A stretch of DNA of 64,000 nt, from positions 36,656,799 to 36,720,798 of the forward strand of contig OZ020593.1 in NCBI GenBank assembly GCA_963971535.1, read 5' to 3'. Origin of the DNA: Notolepis coatsorum. Lineage: Eukaryota > Chordata > Actinopteri > Aulopiformes > Paralepididae. Shown here piece after piece: positions 35,767 to 48,696 of this stretch. Position 1 is the first letter of the stretch, and the number at the start of each line of letters is the position of its first letter. The position numbers were made by a program, and so were the translations under genes. The notes beneath the pieces were generated by a model. That model was not told the origin of the DNA and ran no database searches. It worked only from the letters and a program-made list of their open reading frames with translations.

Positions 35767-38461
35767 TTATAGTGAATATGCGAGTTTGAACAGATGGGTT
35801 TTCAATTGTGATCTGAATGATGAGAGTGAGTCTAACTGTCGGATGTGTGGGGGCAGGGAGTTCCAGAGTCTGGGAGCCGAGCAGCTGAACGCTCGGGCAC
35901 CCATGGTGCTGAGGCGTGAGCTGGGGATGGATACGAGTCCAGTAGAGGATGAGCGGAGGGTGCGGGAGGGGGTGTAATCTTGCAGGAGGTCAGTGATGTA
36001 GGTGGGGGCTAGATTGTGGAGGGCTTTGAAGGTGAGTAAGAGGTTTTTGAAATCAATCCGGTAGTGCACAGGGAGCCAGTGTAGTTGAATGAGGACGGGG
36101 GTGATGTGGTGGGATGAGTTTGTGCGGGTGATAATACGTTTTGGATGATTTGGATGCCTTTGGTGGGAAGGCCGGTGAGGAGAGCGTTACAGTAATCAAT
36201 CCGGGATGTGACAAATGAGTGGACCAGGGTTTCTGTATTTGATTGGGACAGGGATGGGCGGAGTCTGGAGATATTACAGAGGTGAAAGAAGGCAGACCGG
36301 GTGGTGTATTTGATGTGTGGTGCAAAGGAGAGGGAACCGTCCAGAATGACACTGAGGCTTTTGACTTGGGGGGAGAAGGGTACAGGGAAGCCGTCGATGG
36401 TGATGGGAACTGGGGTGTTTTGTGATTTGGTGAGGGTGGATTTGGAGCCGATGAGCAGGGCCTCAGTTTTGCTGCCATTTAATTTCAGGAAGTTTCTGCT
36501 CATCCAGCTCCTAATGTCCTCAAGGCAGGTGGTGAGGGAGGTGGGGGGAAGGGCAGTGGTGGGTGTGGAGGAGATGTAGACCTGTGTGTCGTCTGCATAG
36601 CAGTGGAAGTGGACCCCATGGTGACGGAGGATTGTGCCCAGGGGAAGGAGATAGATGGTGAATAGGAGGGGACCCAATACTGACCCCTGGGGGACACCCA
36701 GTGAAACAGTTGAACACCCTGACTTGTGGGTCTTGAGTTGAACAAACTGTTGTCTGTCAGTGAGGTATGATGTAAACCAGGAGAGTGCGACACCAGTGAT
36801 CCCAATGCCAGCCAGGCGGTCCAGGAGTATTGGATTGGAGATGGTGTCGAATGCCGCACTGAGGTAGAGGAGGATGAGGATGGTGAGAAGTCCAGAGTCA
36901 GCTGGACGGAGGAGGTCGTTGGTGATTTTGACAAGGGCTGTTTCGGTACTGTGTTGTTGGCGGAAACCGGATTGAAAGGGTACGTGGAGATTGTTTGTGT
37001 CGAGGTGGGATTGCAGCTGTGCGGCAACCACCCTCTCAAGGGTTTTTGAGATGAATGAATGAATGAAAACTTTATTTAACAGATTGCAGAATGGGTACAA
37101 TACAGTACAGCTCAATACACACAATTGTTAAGGGGATGCAGACCTGAGAAAGACGTTTGTCTTGTTTCCATCAGGGTCCCCCAGGTCAGATGAAGGGAAG
37201 GTTGGAGATGGGCCTATAATTATTTAAGTCGGCTGGGTCAGCACCAGGTTTTTTGAGGATGGGGGTGATTGCAGTCAGTTTGAGGGTGGGGGGTACGATT
37301 CCAGAGGCGAGGGATGAATTTATTATGTCCGTGATCATGGGTGAGATTGATGGCAGGCAGGCTTTGACGAGGGTGGTGGGAAGAGGATCGAGCTGACAGG
37401 TGGTGGTTTTGGCTTTACTGATGAGCTCTGAGATGGTGTATTCTGATGCTGGGGTGAAGTTGGAGAGGGAGCTGATAAAATTATGGCCGGTGGTGATCAT
37501 CCAGGGTGGATCACATGGGGAGGTGCATGATGAGGCCAGCTGTAGGTGAATGGTATTGATTTTGGAATAAAGAAATTGCTGAAATGCAGTGCACTGCTCA
37601 GTGGAGATTTCTGGGGGGAGGGATTGAGGGGAGTGGAGTAGGTGGCTGACTGTGGAGAAGAGGACTCTGTTGTTCCCTTTACCAGTGCTGATGATGTTGG
37701 AGTAGTAGGAGGATTTGGCAGTGGAAAGAGCGTTCTTGTAATGGTGGAGGTGGTCAGAATACATTTGGGTGTGAACTGAGAGACAGTTTTTGCACAGCCG
37801 CTCCAGTCGACGACCTGTGGTTTTGAGCTGGCGGAGGTCAGAGGTGAACCAGGGAGCGGAGTGGGTAAATGAGACTGCGAGTTTTCAGGGGAGCCAGGGC
37901 GGTGAGGGAAGAGGAGAGGCAGTTGTTATAGTGATTCGCCAGGTCAGCAGGGGATAGGGATGGGGGAGGGCTGGGGTAGGAATTGATCAGGGTGGTGAGA
38001 TCTGTGGGTTTAATATTTTAAATATTTCTGAAGGAGATGCGCCGTTGTTCTTTGGTTTTAGAAAGGGGGGCCTGAATGTCGAAGAGCATGGCTTTGTGGT
38101 CGGAGATGGGGAACTCAGTGACAGCCAGGTTAGTGGGAGTGATACCAGTGCAGCAGAGTAAGTCCAGTATGTGACCTTTGTTGTGTGTTGGGAGGTTGAC
38201 ATGTTGTGTGATGTCGAGGCAGTCCAGGAGTGAGGTGAAATCATTTGCAAAAACATTGGAAGGGTCGTCAATGTGGATGTTAAAGTCGCCCACGAGTATA
38301 ACAGTCGGGGACATTGCACAGACAGATGTTAACAGTGATGAGAATTCAGTGAGAAAAACAGCAGAGGGCTTTGGTGGTCTGTAGATGGTAACAATGATAG
38401 TGGGTTTGGGGCCTGTGAGTTTTACAGCTAAACATTCAAAAGAGGAGTGGTGGGGGACAGT
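35767..38461 (-). pseudogene. L2 LINE pol: endonuclease C-terminus and reverse transcriptase
   Basis: Endonuclease motifs include ILVGDFNIHIDD and FPISDHKAMLFD (38314-38018, then a stop). RT motifs follow: [36 protein letters not shown] and the catalytic CYADDTQVYIS near 36597. The C-terminal part in another frame (36069-35767) has YTPSRTLRSSS and LWNSLPPHIRQ. Removing the 139-bp insertion (37056-37194) restores a continuous RT frame across SNLPFISKTLER. Remaining damage includes a stop near 38019 and a frameshift near 36137. The endonuclease N-terminal strand continues at 39429-39478 beyond the hAT MITE. Confidence 0.85.
37056..37194 (-). mobile_element. LINE 3' tail (family T) inserted in L2 RT
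   Basis: A GAATGAATGAA tail, CAGATTGCAGAATGGGTAC and AAGGGGATGCAGAC are shared with the other family T copies. AGATGAA is duplicated at 37049-37055 and 37188-37194. Confidence 0.85.
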
Positions 38462-39428
38462 CAGTGGCGGTTGGCCGATAGTGGGCGCTAGAGCGCCGCC
38501 CCCTCCCTGGTTAAAAGAAGAAGAAGATTTTTATTTTTATTTTTTTTAGAGCCCTATAAATAAAATAAACATGTTTAAAATGAATAATATTTACTCATTT
38601 TAAGTATGTTTGTGTTTCCAATGCACAATATAACGTTAATATATCAAATATAAATAATTGTTTTCATTAACAGGAAGTGTCTGATAGAGAATAATACCGC
38701 GTCTATACTTACAGTGGGCGTGCACTGGTTTCATCGCTGTATCCGTCGCAGCCAATCAGTGCGTAACGCGCTGTGCATTGAAATATGATGTATTATGATG
38801 GAAGCCGGGCGCGTTTTCAAGCGATCTATTATCATCTAAGCAAGCAGCGTCTATACTTTCCGTAGCCGCATTTCTCGCTCTCCGATTGGCCGACTACAGT
38901 TTCTACCCTGGTTAAGCTTAGCCACTCTTCGTCTTCGAAGTAGGTTAAGGTTAGAGTTTGTCTTAGAGCGTGACGGCAAGTTCTTTCGACGGTTAAGCTT
39001 AGGCACTATTTCAAAGTTGGTTAAGGTTAGAGTTTGTCTTAGAGCAGGGCGATAGAACGCCAGGTAGTTTGCAGGATGTTCGACGCGGAAATAGGCAAAG
39101 AGACAGTAACACACAGCTCATCAGTACTTGTGTTGTGCTAACAATAAGCTATTTGCCTAGCTGGATGCAGTCTGGACAGTGGATATACATCAACATTGAT
39201 TGATTGGGACTGTGGGACAGTGGACATATACACTTTATCAAGCCCTGGACCACATTTCAACTAAACAGTGAGTTAATGCGATCGGGGTATCTCTCTCTCT
39301 CACACAGCGTGTTGTTGTTGTTGTTGTTAATTTCGCCGTGGGTGATGCATAATGAATGAATGAATGGTATCCCCTTGCCCCCCCCCCCCCTTCACCCCCC
39401 CAAATGTAGTTCACACCGGCCGCCACTG
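38462..39428. mobile_element. hAT MITE, CAGTGGCGG family, copy A (967 bp)
   Basis: Ends CAGTGGCGG and CCGCCACTG. The target duplication GGACAGT (7 bp, or 8 with GGGACAGT, depending on how the terminal G is assigned) lies on both sides. The L2 endonuclease reading continues across the insertion. The element lies opposite in orientation to copies B and C. At the place where copies B and C have long GA arrays it has only a short CT run (about 39289-39301). Confidence 0.85.
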
Positions 39429-39571
39429 GGACAGTGACAGCAGTGACTTTAATGTTCTCACGGTACAGCACACTATATCTCATTAGACTCTCGTTGTCTA
39501 ATGTCTATATACTCTAGGCTCTCATTGCCTATACTTTAGATTCTAAAGTATAGTCAATGAGAGTCTAGAGT

Positions 39572-40320
39572 TGTCAAACAAATGTCTAATAATAACAGAA
39601 ATGTACCTGGACCGGGTTGACCGTCCAGGAAGTGCTTCTAGCACAGGTCCCGGTAGGAGGAAATAAATAAACGTTTTCCAAAGTAAATAATATGTATTAA
39701 ATAAAAAGGGGAATGAAACCCGTAAACACACACACACAACAGGGATAGGGTAAGGGAGAACAAACAGGGATATACAGGAAGACAAACAACACTAAGCAAA
39801 TGTAAACACTAAACAAACACAAGTTAACAACGTGTCACAGGACACCACCAAAACCCCCACAGCGTCAATTAAGTCTGTCAGGGTTGTGTGTCAAATGACG
39901 GATATGATAGGGTAACAATGGATAGGGTCTAATAAATACAGAACAACACAGGCTATTACTAATACACAGGAGTCCCATCAGACACAATCAGACTTACCTG
40001 GTGGAAACACCAGTAAGGCAAAACAATGAAGCTACTAAGTAGCAGTGTGAAACAAAACACACATAGTCCCACACGACAACAGTGGTGAAGGCAAAAGACC
40101 ACAACGATATCCACACAGGTCAGTGGCAATGGCAAAAGACGCACCCTGAATGTGTGCAGGATCCCAGGTTTTTATCCACCCGCCCCTTAATGAGTGATTG
40201 GCCCTCAGCTGTTGTCATCATTGGGTAATCAGCACAGTCTACAGGAAGGAACATGCGGCACCTGAGAAAGGCAAACCGAAAAAGGGGGGGGGGGGGGGGT
40301 TATCATCAGGGTACGTCACA
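39572..40320 (-). mobile_element. Solo LTR (749 bp), minus orientation
   Basis: A 5-bp duplication AGAGT flanks it (39567-39571 and 40321-40325). Read on the minus strand it starts TGTGACGTACC and ends TTTGTTTGACA. That strand has a CCAAT box (GGCCAATCACTC), a GC box (GGGGCGGG), a TATA-like GATAAAAACC and downstream AATAAA/TTTATT signals. No internal domain is present, so it is probably the product of LTR-LTR recombination. Confidence 0.7.
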
Positions 40321-40382
40321 AGAGTATAGACAATGAGAGTCTAATGAGAGAGTAAAGTATAGTCAAGGAGAGTCTAGAGCAG

Positions 40383-40900
40383 GGGTCACCAACCTTTTTG
40401 AAACTGAGAGCTACTTCATGGGTACTGAGTCATACGAAGGTGTACAGAACTGGATTTCCCCCACCACCCCAAATTGTAATTAACCCCTCCCTGACAGACA
40501 GCCCATTGTCCCCCAATATCCAAGTTCTGTCTAAACCTGTCTAACCTTCAACCCTACCCCCCTGTCACCACCCCAAGCCCCCCCCCCCCCCCCCAGCAGG
40601 TTATAGGGAAGTGGCTGGGACAACAATTGCTGTGCATTGCTACGGACGTCGGATGCCATTTAGATAGGGGTCGCTGGCATCGATTCTCATTGAGAAATCG
40701 CTAAAACTGCTAAATGTCAGAGGAAGGGTTGGAGAAAAAGAAGGGTTGAGGTTCCTCCCATCATGGCTGTGATGTTTTCTGTGGCAGCTTTTCATACAAC
40801 AAGACTTCCAGACCTGTTAACCCAAGAACCCACCTGTCAACACACATGATTAATGGGATTGACCCTGTACGTATGGCAGCTGCCCCAGAAATGTTATGAC
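40383..40900. repeat. Partial hAT MITE (CAGGGGTCACCAACC end) and unassigned DNA
   Basis: The end CAGGGGTCACCAACCTTTTT at 40383 is a common fish hAT MITE terminus. The opposite end is not found nearby, so the copy is broken. Confidence 0.5.
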
Positions 40901-41137
40901 ATTTGACATCAGTTTCCCAAGCCCTATACAAATGAACACCGCTCCTTTTCTCTCCATCTCTCTCTATCTCTCTACAGTATCCTCTTTGTCCAGCAGAGAG
41001 CAGCAGAGACCACCAAACAGTCTCTCATTCCTCTGCTCCTATGAAGAATTCATGCTCTGCACTGTTGGTGGTAGATGACTGACTGAATGCTCATATTGTA
41101 ACGCTGTGTGTGTGTGTGTGTGCGTGTGTGTGCATGT

Positions 41138-41168
<31 letters not shown>

Positions 41169-41347
41169 GGTATATTTTGGGTGTAAAGCAGGGGTGCGGA
41201 CAGTTTATTGGATGGGGGCTGGGGGGTTGTTCTGTTTTGGGGTGCAGGTGTTCTGTTTGGGTGGAGGTGACCGCCCAAGGGGGTATTGGCCGCCTGACCA
41301 GCCTGGATTGTGTTCAGGTGGACATTTCAACCCCTGTGGGTTAGCTG

Positions 41348-42529
41348 CAGGGGTGTAAAAAGTACCCAGAAATTATACTTAAGTAAAAGTAGTATGGGTA
41401 CCGTCTCAAAATCATATTCAAGTAAAAGTCAGAGTATCTGGCTAAAAACACACTTGAATAAAAGTAAAACGGTTTCTACTTTGAAATGTACTAAAAAGTA
41501 AAAGTAAAAACTTATTTTTATTGCAAGGGATATACCAGGGGTCTCAAACTCATTCCATCGTGGGCCAAGTTTTCATTTTAACTACACATATGCACCAGGT
41601 GAGTTAGTTGAAGAGGTGAGCCAATTAGTGAAATCATCAGCTGGTGTTTAGGCACGGCTGGAATGAAACCAAGCATACGCTCACACAAGGACCAATCAGC
41701 ATGGGTATGGCCAGGTTAATTTTCCATTGATGGGGATTTGATTGGCTGTTTTTAAATAAAGCGCGGCCGCAGGATTAATAAGTTAATAACGTTAACGTTA
41801 GTTCGGCCAGAGAAACAATTATACTAATTAAAATGGTTGGACCTGCGAGATTTGTACTTTGTAGGTCTGCATTTTAAATGTAAGGAGTAACATGTATGTT
41901 TTTTTCCCTCTGAAATGTAATTGAGTAAAAGTACAAGTATACAAACCTAGGCGCGGCTGGGTGGCACAGCGGATATTGCGCTCGTCACCGATGCAAGAGA
42001 CTCCGGTATCGAATCGGGGTGTCAGCATTGCCTCCGGCTTGGGCCGGCCGTCATACTGGCTCAATTGGCAGAGCCAGCGGGTGGAAATCAATGGGTGTTA
42101 GATTGGACGTTGTGGACAGCGACTCCTACAGGTCGGTTGGGGGACGCCTGCACAGCAGAGACAGGAAATGGCGGGGGTAGTGTGAGCCTCCCATGCGTTA
42201 CACCTCGCCAATGAGAGTCCGCGCTGGCAGGTGAAAAGATGTGACAGGCTGCCTCCTCGTGTACCGGAGGGGACACGTGATGCAAGGCTTCTATCCTCCC
42301 TACAACCGACCAGTGGGGGGCATAGTCGAGCAACGTTCAAGACAGGGGAGGGGAGAATTGGAAACACGAAATTGGGATGGGAGAAAAATAGAAAAATAAG
42401 GAGAAAAAGTGGATAAAAAAGAATTTATACAAACCTAATAATACTTGAGTAAAGTACAAATCCCCCAAAACAGTACTTCGTTACTAGTATTGTAACGAAG
42501 TACAATTACTCAAGTACTTTACACCCCTG
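41348..42529. mobile_element. Tol2-like hAT MITE (1182 bp) with nested SINE
   Basis: Ends CAGGGGTGTAAAAAGTACC and AAGTACTTTACACCCCTG, with AAGTAAAAGTA subterminal repeats, closely resemble Tol2 ends. A perfect 8-bp duplication GTTAGCTG flanks it (41340-41347 and 42530-42537). It contains a further CAGGGGTCTCAAACTC end at 41531 from another hAT MITE, and a complete SINE. No transposase is present. Confidence 0.9.
41950..42425 (+). mobile_element. tRNA-derived SINE, family A, copy 2
   Basis: Same body as the copy at 11211, with head motifs TGGCACAGCGG and GGTATCGAATC. A perfect 12-bp duplication TATACAAACCTA flanks it (41938-41949 and 42426-42437). Confidence 0.9.
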
Positions 42530-42537
42530 GTTAGCTG

Positions 42538-43205
42538 TAAGTGTGAGGACTCTTCAAGCTCTCCCTCCCTCTGCCGGTCTGTACACTGGAGGCAGCTTCC
42601 TGCTCTCAGTGAATAGGTCATCACATGCATATTAACTGCTGTGGTCGAATGAATACCCTAGAAGCTTGGGCTTTGTCCTTTTATTACTGGTAATTCAACG
42701 ATTTCTACTTGAATTCAGAATTTACACAATCCTGCGGTCCTGCGACCCATTGGACCTCGTTTAAAACCCATTGTACAATTAAAAAAATGTAGGGTCATTA
42801 AACCAGATCTACTGGAAGCAGAACGGACGTGGAATGCATGCTGAGCGGCGCCCCCACACATGCCTGGATTGCTGACCAGGCATACCGGGCAAATACCCCG
42901 GGGCCCCTAGTCTAGACCACCAAAGGCCCTGAGAGCCACAAGATTCACATGTATATTGATTATATTATATCAATTGCATCGTCTCACAAATTTCAATTGG
43001 AATGCATGCCCATGCAAGCATGGTTTTAATTGAGAGGAGCCACAGCATACTGTTGTTGCATACTGTTTAATGTAAAGGAGCCTCGATTTTGTGTCAGAGA
43101 GTCACTGTACGTCTGTCCCCTGAGGGACAAGGGGCTCACATTGTTGCCCAGGGGCCAAGATAATCCGGCCATGGACCCACTTCACTTCGGTTTCACTGTG
43201 AGCCC
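42538..43205. other. No recognisable gene
   Basis: Unassigned sequence. It includes CCGGGCAAATACCCCGGGGCCCC near 42885, which may be a MITE end. Confidence 0.4.
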
Positions 43206-43430
43206 GCTGAAAGAATGGTATCTCATTTCTTTGTATTCATAATTCCCTGGGTCAGCAGCGGTCGGTGTACCCTGGCTCTTTATTGCATGGAGAGCATGCT
43301 GGGAGCCAAGATGGATCCAGTTGCCACAACTGAGAGAGCACTTTGTGAAGAACACACAAACGAGACATAAGCCTCGGGGTAGCTTTTAGCTTATTTGATT
43401 TAATGAAGCCAACAAATGAAAAATCTGTCT
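43206..43430 (-). repeat. Dispersed repeat, copy 1 (inverted copy at 54770)
   Basis: Shares ATTGCATGGAGAG, TGGGAGCCAAGATG, TTGCCACAAC, GAACACACAAACGAGACATAA and GAAGCCAACAAA with the reverse complement of 54770-54990. On the minus strand it carries CAATAAAGAGCC, a polyadenylation-like signal, so it may be an LTR or element tail. Confidence 0.65.
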
Positions 43431-44025
43431 GTATTCACACTGTGCTCGGAGAGCGTGTGAATGCCTTCAGTAGGAATTAAAGCGTTTTTCAATCGACCTA
43501 CACTGGCGGACAACTTCCAAAGGTCTCATGCACTGTGTACTCTGGTCACCACCATGGTTTTCGGCAGTGGCGGCCGGTGGGTACTTCGCCACTAGGGGCG
43601 CTATACCAAATATTTTGCAAACATGTACAGTACAGTACTGTACCACGCAAGACTCATGGCAAGACGTGAGCGATTCGACTCACGCTCACGGCAATGAATC
43701 GGCTCTTATGAACGAGTCGCTAAGCTGTTACTACAACAACACACAACCAGTCAAATAAAGTATAGTCTAGACTCTAATTCACAACTTGAAACACAATATA
43801 AATAGAAAAGTTAGAAACAAAACTCGCCCGTCTCCAAACACAGGCAGATCTCTCCCTCTCTCCTTCTCTCTCTCACACACAGCGCGACGTGGAATCGATT
43901 CGTTACATAATCAGACCTATTATATACCAAGAATAACTTCAGTATGAGTACAGGGCTGTACACATATTTTGCATATTGTTAAACGAGCCAAGGCTAGCTA
44001 TTAAACTATCGATATGAATCGAAAA

Positions 44026-44160
44026 TCTGGGACCCTGATGTAAACAAGACAAACGTCTTTCTCTGGTCTGCATCCCCTTAACAATTGTGTGTATTGAGCC
44101 GTACTGTATTGTACCCATTCTGCAATCTGTTAATAAAGTTCTCATTCATTCATTCATTCA
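44026..44160 (+). mobile_element. LINE 3' tail (family T)
   Basis: Starts GGGACCCTGATGTAAACAAG and ends TTAATAAAGTTCTC(ATTC)n. It is plus-oriented and 5'-truncated. Confidence 0.8.
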
Positions 44161-44422
44161 AACATAGACGATATTGAACAAGCCATAATCCACGTATTTT
44201 CAATCCGAGAGAGCTGCAGTAGTTAAATCAATGAGCCATCGACATAGTCAGTGTGGTAAGTAACGTTATTATTGCATCCAAGATTGATACACGGCTGGCT
44301 AGGCAGTTGGTAGTCATAGTCTTGTGTTATAAAATAAATAAACAATCAGCAATGTCTCGCTTCATGAATGGCCAGCAGTAGTACTGCTCCTAAAAAAAAC
44401 TATTTACAAACGTTAACGTTAA

Positions 44423-44569
<147 letters not shown>

Positions 44570-44847
44570 CTCACTGTTTAGTTGAAACGTCCAGGGCAGG
44601 AGAGCTTGATAAACGTGTATAATCCGCCATATAGCTTGTTAGCCAAGTGTTAGCTGAGCTCGTTAGCACAACACTCAACAAGTACATTCCTTTGTCCATT
44701 TCCGCTCGAACAGACTGCAAACTACCTGGCGTTCTATCGCCATGCTCTAAGACAAACTCTAACCTTAACCAACTTTGAAAGAGTGCCTAAGCTTAACAGT
44801 CTAAAGAACTTGCAGTCACGGCACGCTCTAAGACAAACAACCTAGAC

Positions 44848-45740
44848 CAGGGGTCAGCAACCTTTTTGACATGGAGTGCCTGTTTGAAATATAGTTGTAA
44901 CTAGTGTGCCTCAACAATATTCCATGCATCGTAATATTTTTTTCTCATAATCAGGTCTTTTTAATGATAGTTTTTACATTATTACATCATTATTGTTATT
45001 GTTATTATTAACAATATTATTATGATGGTTGTATCAACCCTAAATCTGAGTTGGGGGGGGGGGGGGATGCAATGCAGACAAACAGCTGCATACAGTGCGA
45101 CCATTTCTCTCACATTTGCCCATTCATTTTTGGACACATCACACACCATTGGTGTGTGTACTATACGTGTGCTGTCATAGCTCCACCTACAGGCCTAATG
45201 GAGAACACCAGGATGTGAATGGAGGGTGAATGTGAGGTATATCGTGTAAATAAGTTTTGATTGATCGCAAGACTACACTGTAAAAAAAAAAATATAATAA
45301 TAAGTTACCAGAACTTAAAAATATTGAGTTCAGTTACTGTGCATTAAGGTTTTCAGTTTTCAATCCATAATAAGTTAACAGAAAAATAAGTAAATAAGTA
45401 AATTTGTTGATTAATCCCACTGGTCACAATGGTGACCGTAATAATGTTTTTGTTATAAGGCTCTGCAAATGTTACTGAATGATGTAGCAATGTATTTCCA
45501 GCTAAATTGAAATAATAAACAAATAAAGGGTCTCAATTAAATATGTGGTAGTAAAAAGAACCTGTGGGAGGATTTCAACAAGATAAATGCGACAACAGTG
45601 CAACATTTTTCACTATAATATAAAAAAAAAAAAAAAATCATTTTTTTTTTTTTTTTTTTTTTTTACTGCTGCCCTCTGTGCCTATGCAAATGCCCCCGCG
45701 TGCCTATACAGGCATGCGTGCCTAGGGTTGCCGACCCCTG
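44848..45740. mobile_element. hAT MITE (893 bp) nested in copy B
   Basis: Ends CAGGGGTCAGCAACC and GGTTGCCGACCCCTG. A perfect 8-bp duplication ACCTAGAC flanks it (44840-44847 and 45741-45748). The interior shares GGAGGATTTCAACA and CACTATAATAT with the element at 61661. Confidence 0.9.
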
Positions 45741-46481
45741 ACCTAGACCAACCTAGGAACCAAGCTAGAAGCTAGAATTGGAACATTAGAAATTGGATTC
45801 GGCCAATCAGAGATCGTCTCTGTGAAATTCTGCCATGGAAAAAAATACTGGCGTCGGCCAATCAGAGAGCGTCTCCGCGAAATGCGGCTATGGAAATTCT
45901 TCACGGAAGTTCACGCTGCTGCCTAGACCGCTTCAAATCGCGCTCGGATTCCAACATAATAGTCATATTTCAACGCACAACGCCGTATGCACTGATTGGC
46001 TGTGACGGAGACAGCGATCAAACTGTGACGCGCACTCAGAGCGCTATCGCTTCTAGCCCGGGCGAGAAATACGAAAAAATAAAAAAAAACATCACTTCCT
46101 GCTCATGAAAACGATGTTTTTTTAATTTAGATAATAACGTTATATTGTGCATTGGAAATACAAACATACTTAAAATGAGTAAATATTATTCATTTTAAAC
46201 ATGTTTATATTATTTATAGGGCTATAAAACACAAAAACGAAAAAGTTTTATTGTCTTCTTCTCTGATTTAACAGCAGCTGGCCAGCAGGTGGGTCGGCGC
46301 CCTTGCGCCCCTAGTGGCGAGCCGCCACTGGTTTTCGGATAGAAATCTGCGTTCAGGCAATTTTCTCTGTGCATCGGACACAGACGCCATATAAATAGGG
46401 TGGGAGATTCACTCACAGCGACTCCAGAATACATTCAAAAGCCCTGTGCTTGGTGTGTCTACCCTAGTGCAAAAAAAGATG

Positions 46482-46772
46482 CCTCTCGCGTCCGGCCATA
46501 CTGATGATGATGATGATGAATAGTTTTATTTTCGGTCTTTGTTTACAGATAAATCAAAAACACACATGTGTGGACTTTCAAAAGGAAAAGAAAAAATCAC
46601 AAATGTACATATTCAAAGTAAGCTCACACACTTTGAATATGTACATTTGTGATTCTTTCTTTTTTTCTTTTCCTTTTGAAAGTCCACACATGTGTGTTTT
46701 TGATTTATCTGTAAACAAAGACCAAAAATAAAACTATTCAGCATCATCATCAGTATGGCCGGACGCGAGAGG
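46482..46772. repeat. Large near-perfect palindrome (about 290 bp)
   Basis: Arms 46482-46618 and 46631-46772 are reverse complements with only small differences, separated by 12 bases (TAAGCTCACACA). Each arm holds what looks like a LINE tail (a GAT-type repeat, AATAGTTTTATTTT and TGTTTACAGATAAATC) plus about 20 bp of flanking DNA (CCTCTCGCGTCCGGCCATAC), so the flank is duplicated too. Confidence 0.92.
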
Positions 46773-47896
46773 TATATTTTTTTGCTCTCTCATACTGCTC
46801 TCACTTCCTAAGGATGTGTTTTCTTTTCTTAAGTGCTGAAACAATGCAATGCAACATTTCATGACAAGTTTGACAACATTTAATTTCATAACGATGAGAC
46901 AATTTCACTGTACTTCACCCATCATCTGTGTAATAATAAGCCCATTTGTACATGTCATCGCAGGGTAAATGTGGATGTAATTTAATAACATTAATGATGG
47001 TCCCGCTCCGTCTACAGTAGGTGCACCAGCTGGCACAGTAGGTACTGTGCATGCTGGCTCACTGGAATAGCTCTGGGACACCTAAATGGGACAGGACCAT
47101 ACATTTATGTTATTAATTACATTGTGTTTACTCTGTGATAACTCGTCAAAATGGCTGCTGTGGGAAAGGGGCTTATTATTGCAGTTTAATTTGCAAATGA
47201 TGGGAAAGGATGAGCTCATCAGCTAGTCCCTGTTTTGAAACACAAGTACCTTATCCCTAGCCAGGACCTGTGTGTGTGTGTGTGTGAGTGTGTAGAGGGG
47301 TTTATTGGATGGTCTATGATCTCATCTTCCAGCAAATCCAACTTAAAGACTTCTCAGTTGTTTTTGGGAAGCACTGAACCCCCCCGTCCACGTCCACGTG
47401 CGATAATAAGACTTTGATGAAAGGAGCGTGTCGAGATCACTTCTCAAAACAAAGTCATTGGACGCCTCCCCCAGGACCGGTCTGCCAGTGGATGAGAAGG
47501 GCCCTTATTTGAACTGGGACTTACAGTAAGTTAACCCAAATCTATGCGTCCGCTCCACTGGGATGTCTCAGGTTGAGAACCACTCTCATATTGATATGGT
47601 TTCTCGTGGATGTATTAATGGACTCACTTATTGACTGCATTGATTGACCATGCTTTCCTTTGATCCTCCCAAATGATTTATTGATTACCTCATGGTCATC
47701 TTACGGGAAAACACAGTACAAAATGTTAAAAGGACTGCAAACGCTCCATTTTGATAATGTCCTGTTTTTCCCCCCAACCATTTGGTATGTGTCCCAAAAC
47801 ACAAAGGTCAGACAGCCGGCCAGCATTACGCGATTTAACTAAAGAAAACAAGTGCAATTTGATTCAATATAACGCGTTTGTATGCATACAGATTGA
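46773..47896. other. No recognisable feature
   Basis: Mostly unique-looking sequence. It has a short TG run near 47271-47292 and no supported gene on either strand. Confidence 0.5.
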
Positions 47897-47901
47897 TGTT
47901 G

Positions 47902-48696
<795 letters not shown>

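Larger units (their letters stand above)
35452..39480 (-). mobile_element. L2-clade LINE, 5'-truncated, with two nested insertions
   Basis: The 3' end at the left is TAATAATACATTTTATTT then GGCGCC, and pol runs leftward. It contains a family T LINE tail (37056-37194, 7-bp AGATGAA duplication) and a hAT MITE (38462-39428). It begins inside the endonuclease domain at about 39478. Confidence 0.87.
33520..40376. repeat. Array of a 19-bp hairpin motif, split by three transposons
   Basis: Units close to TATAGACAATGAGAGTCTA occur at 33520, 33547, 33574 (split), 35419, 39484 (minus), 39516 (minus), 39549, 40325 and 40358. Each can form a 5-bp stem with a seven-base loop (TAGAC...GTCTA). A Harbinger element, an L2 LINE and a solo LTR separate the units. 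Removing the Harbinger and LTR copies with one duplication each brings units back to 22-33-bp spacing. Confidence 0.75.

Noticed and set aside
40960..41070. Pyrimidine tract plus CTACAG followed by an open stretch, as an exon acceptor
   Set aside because: No donor site, partner exon or protein family match could be seen.
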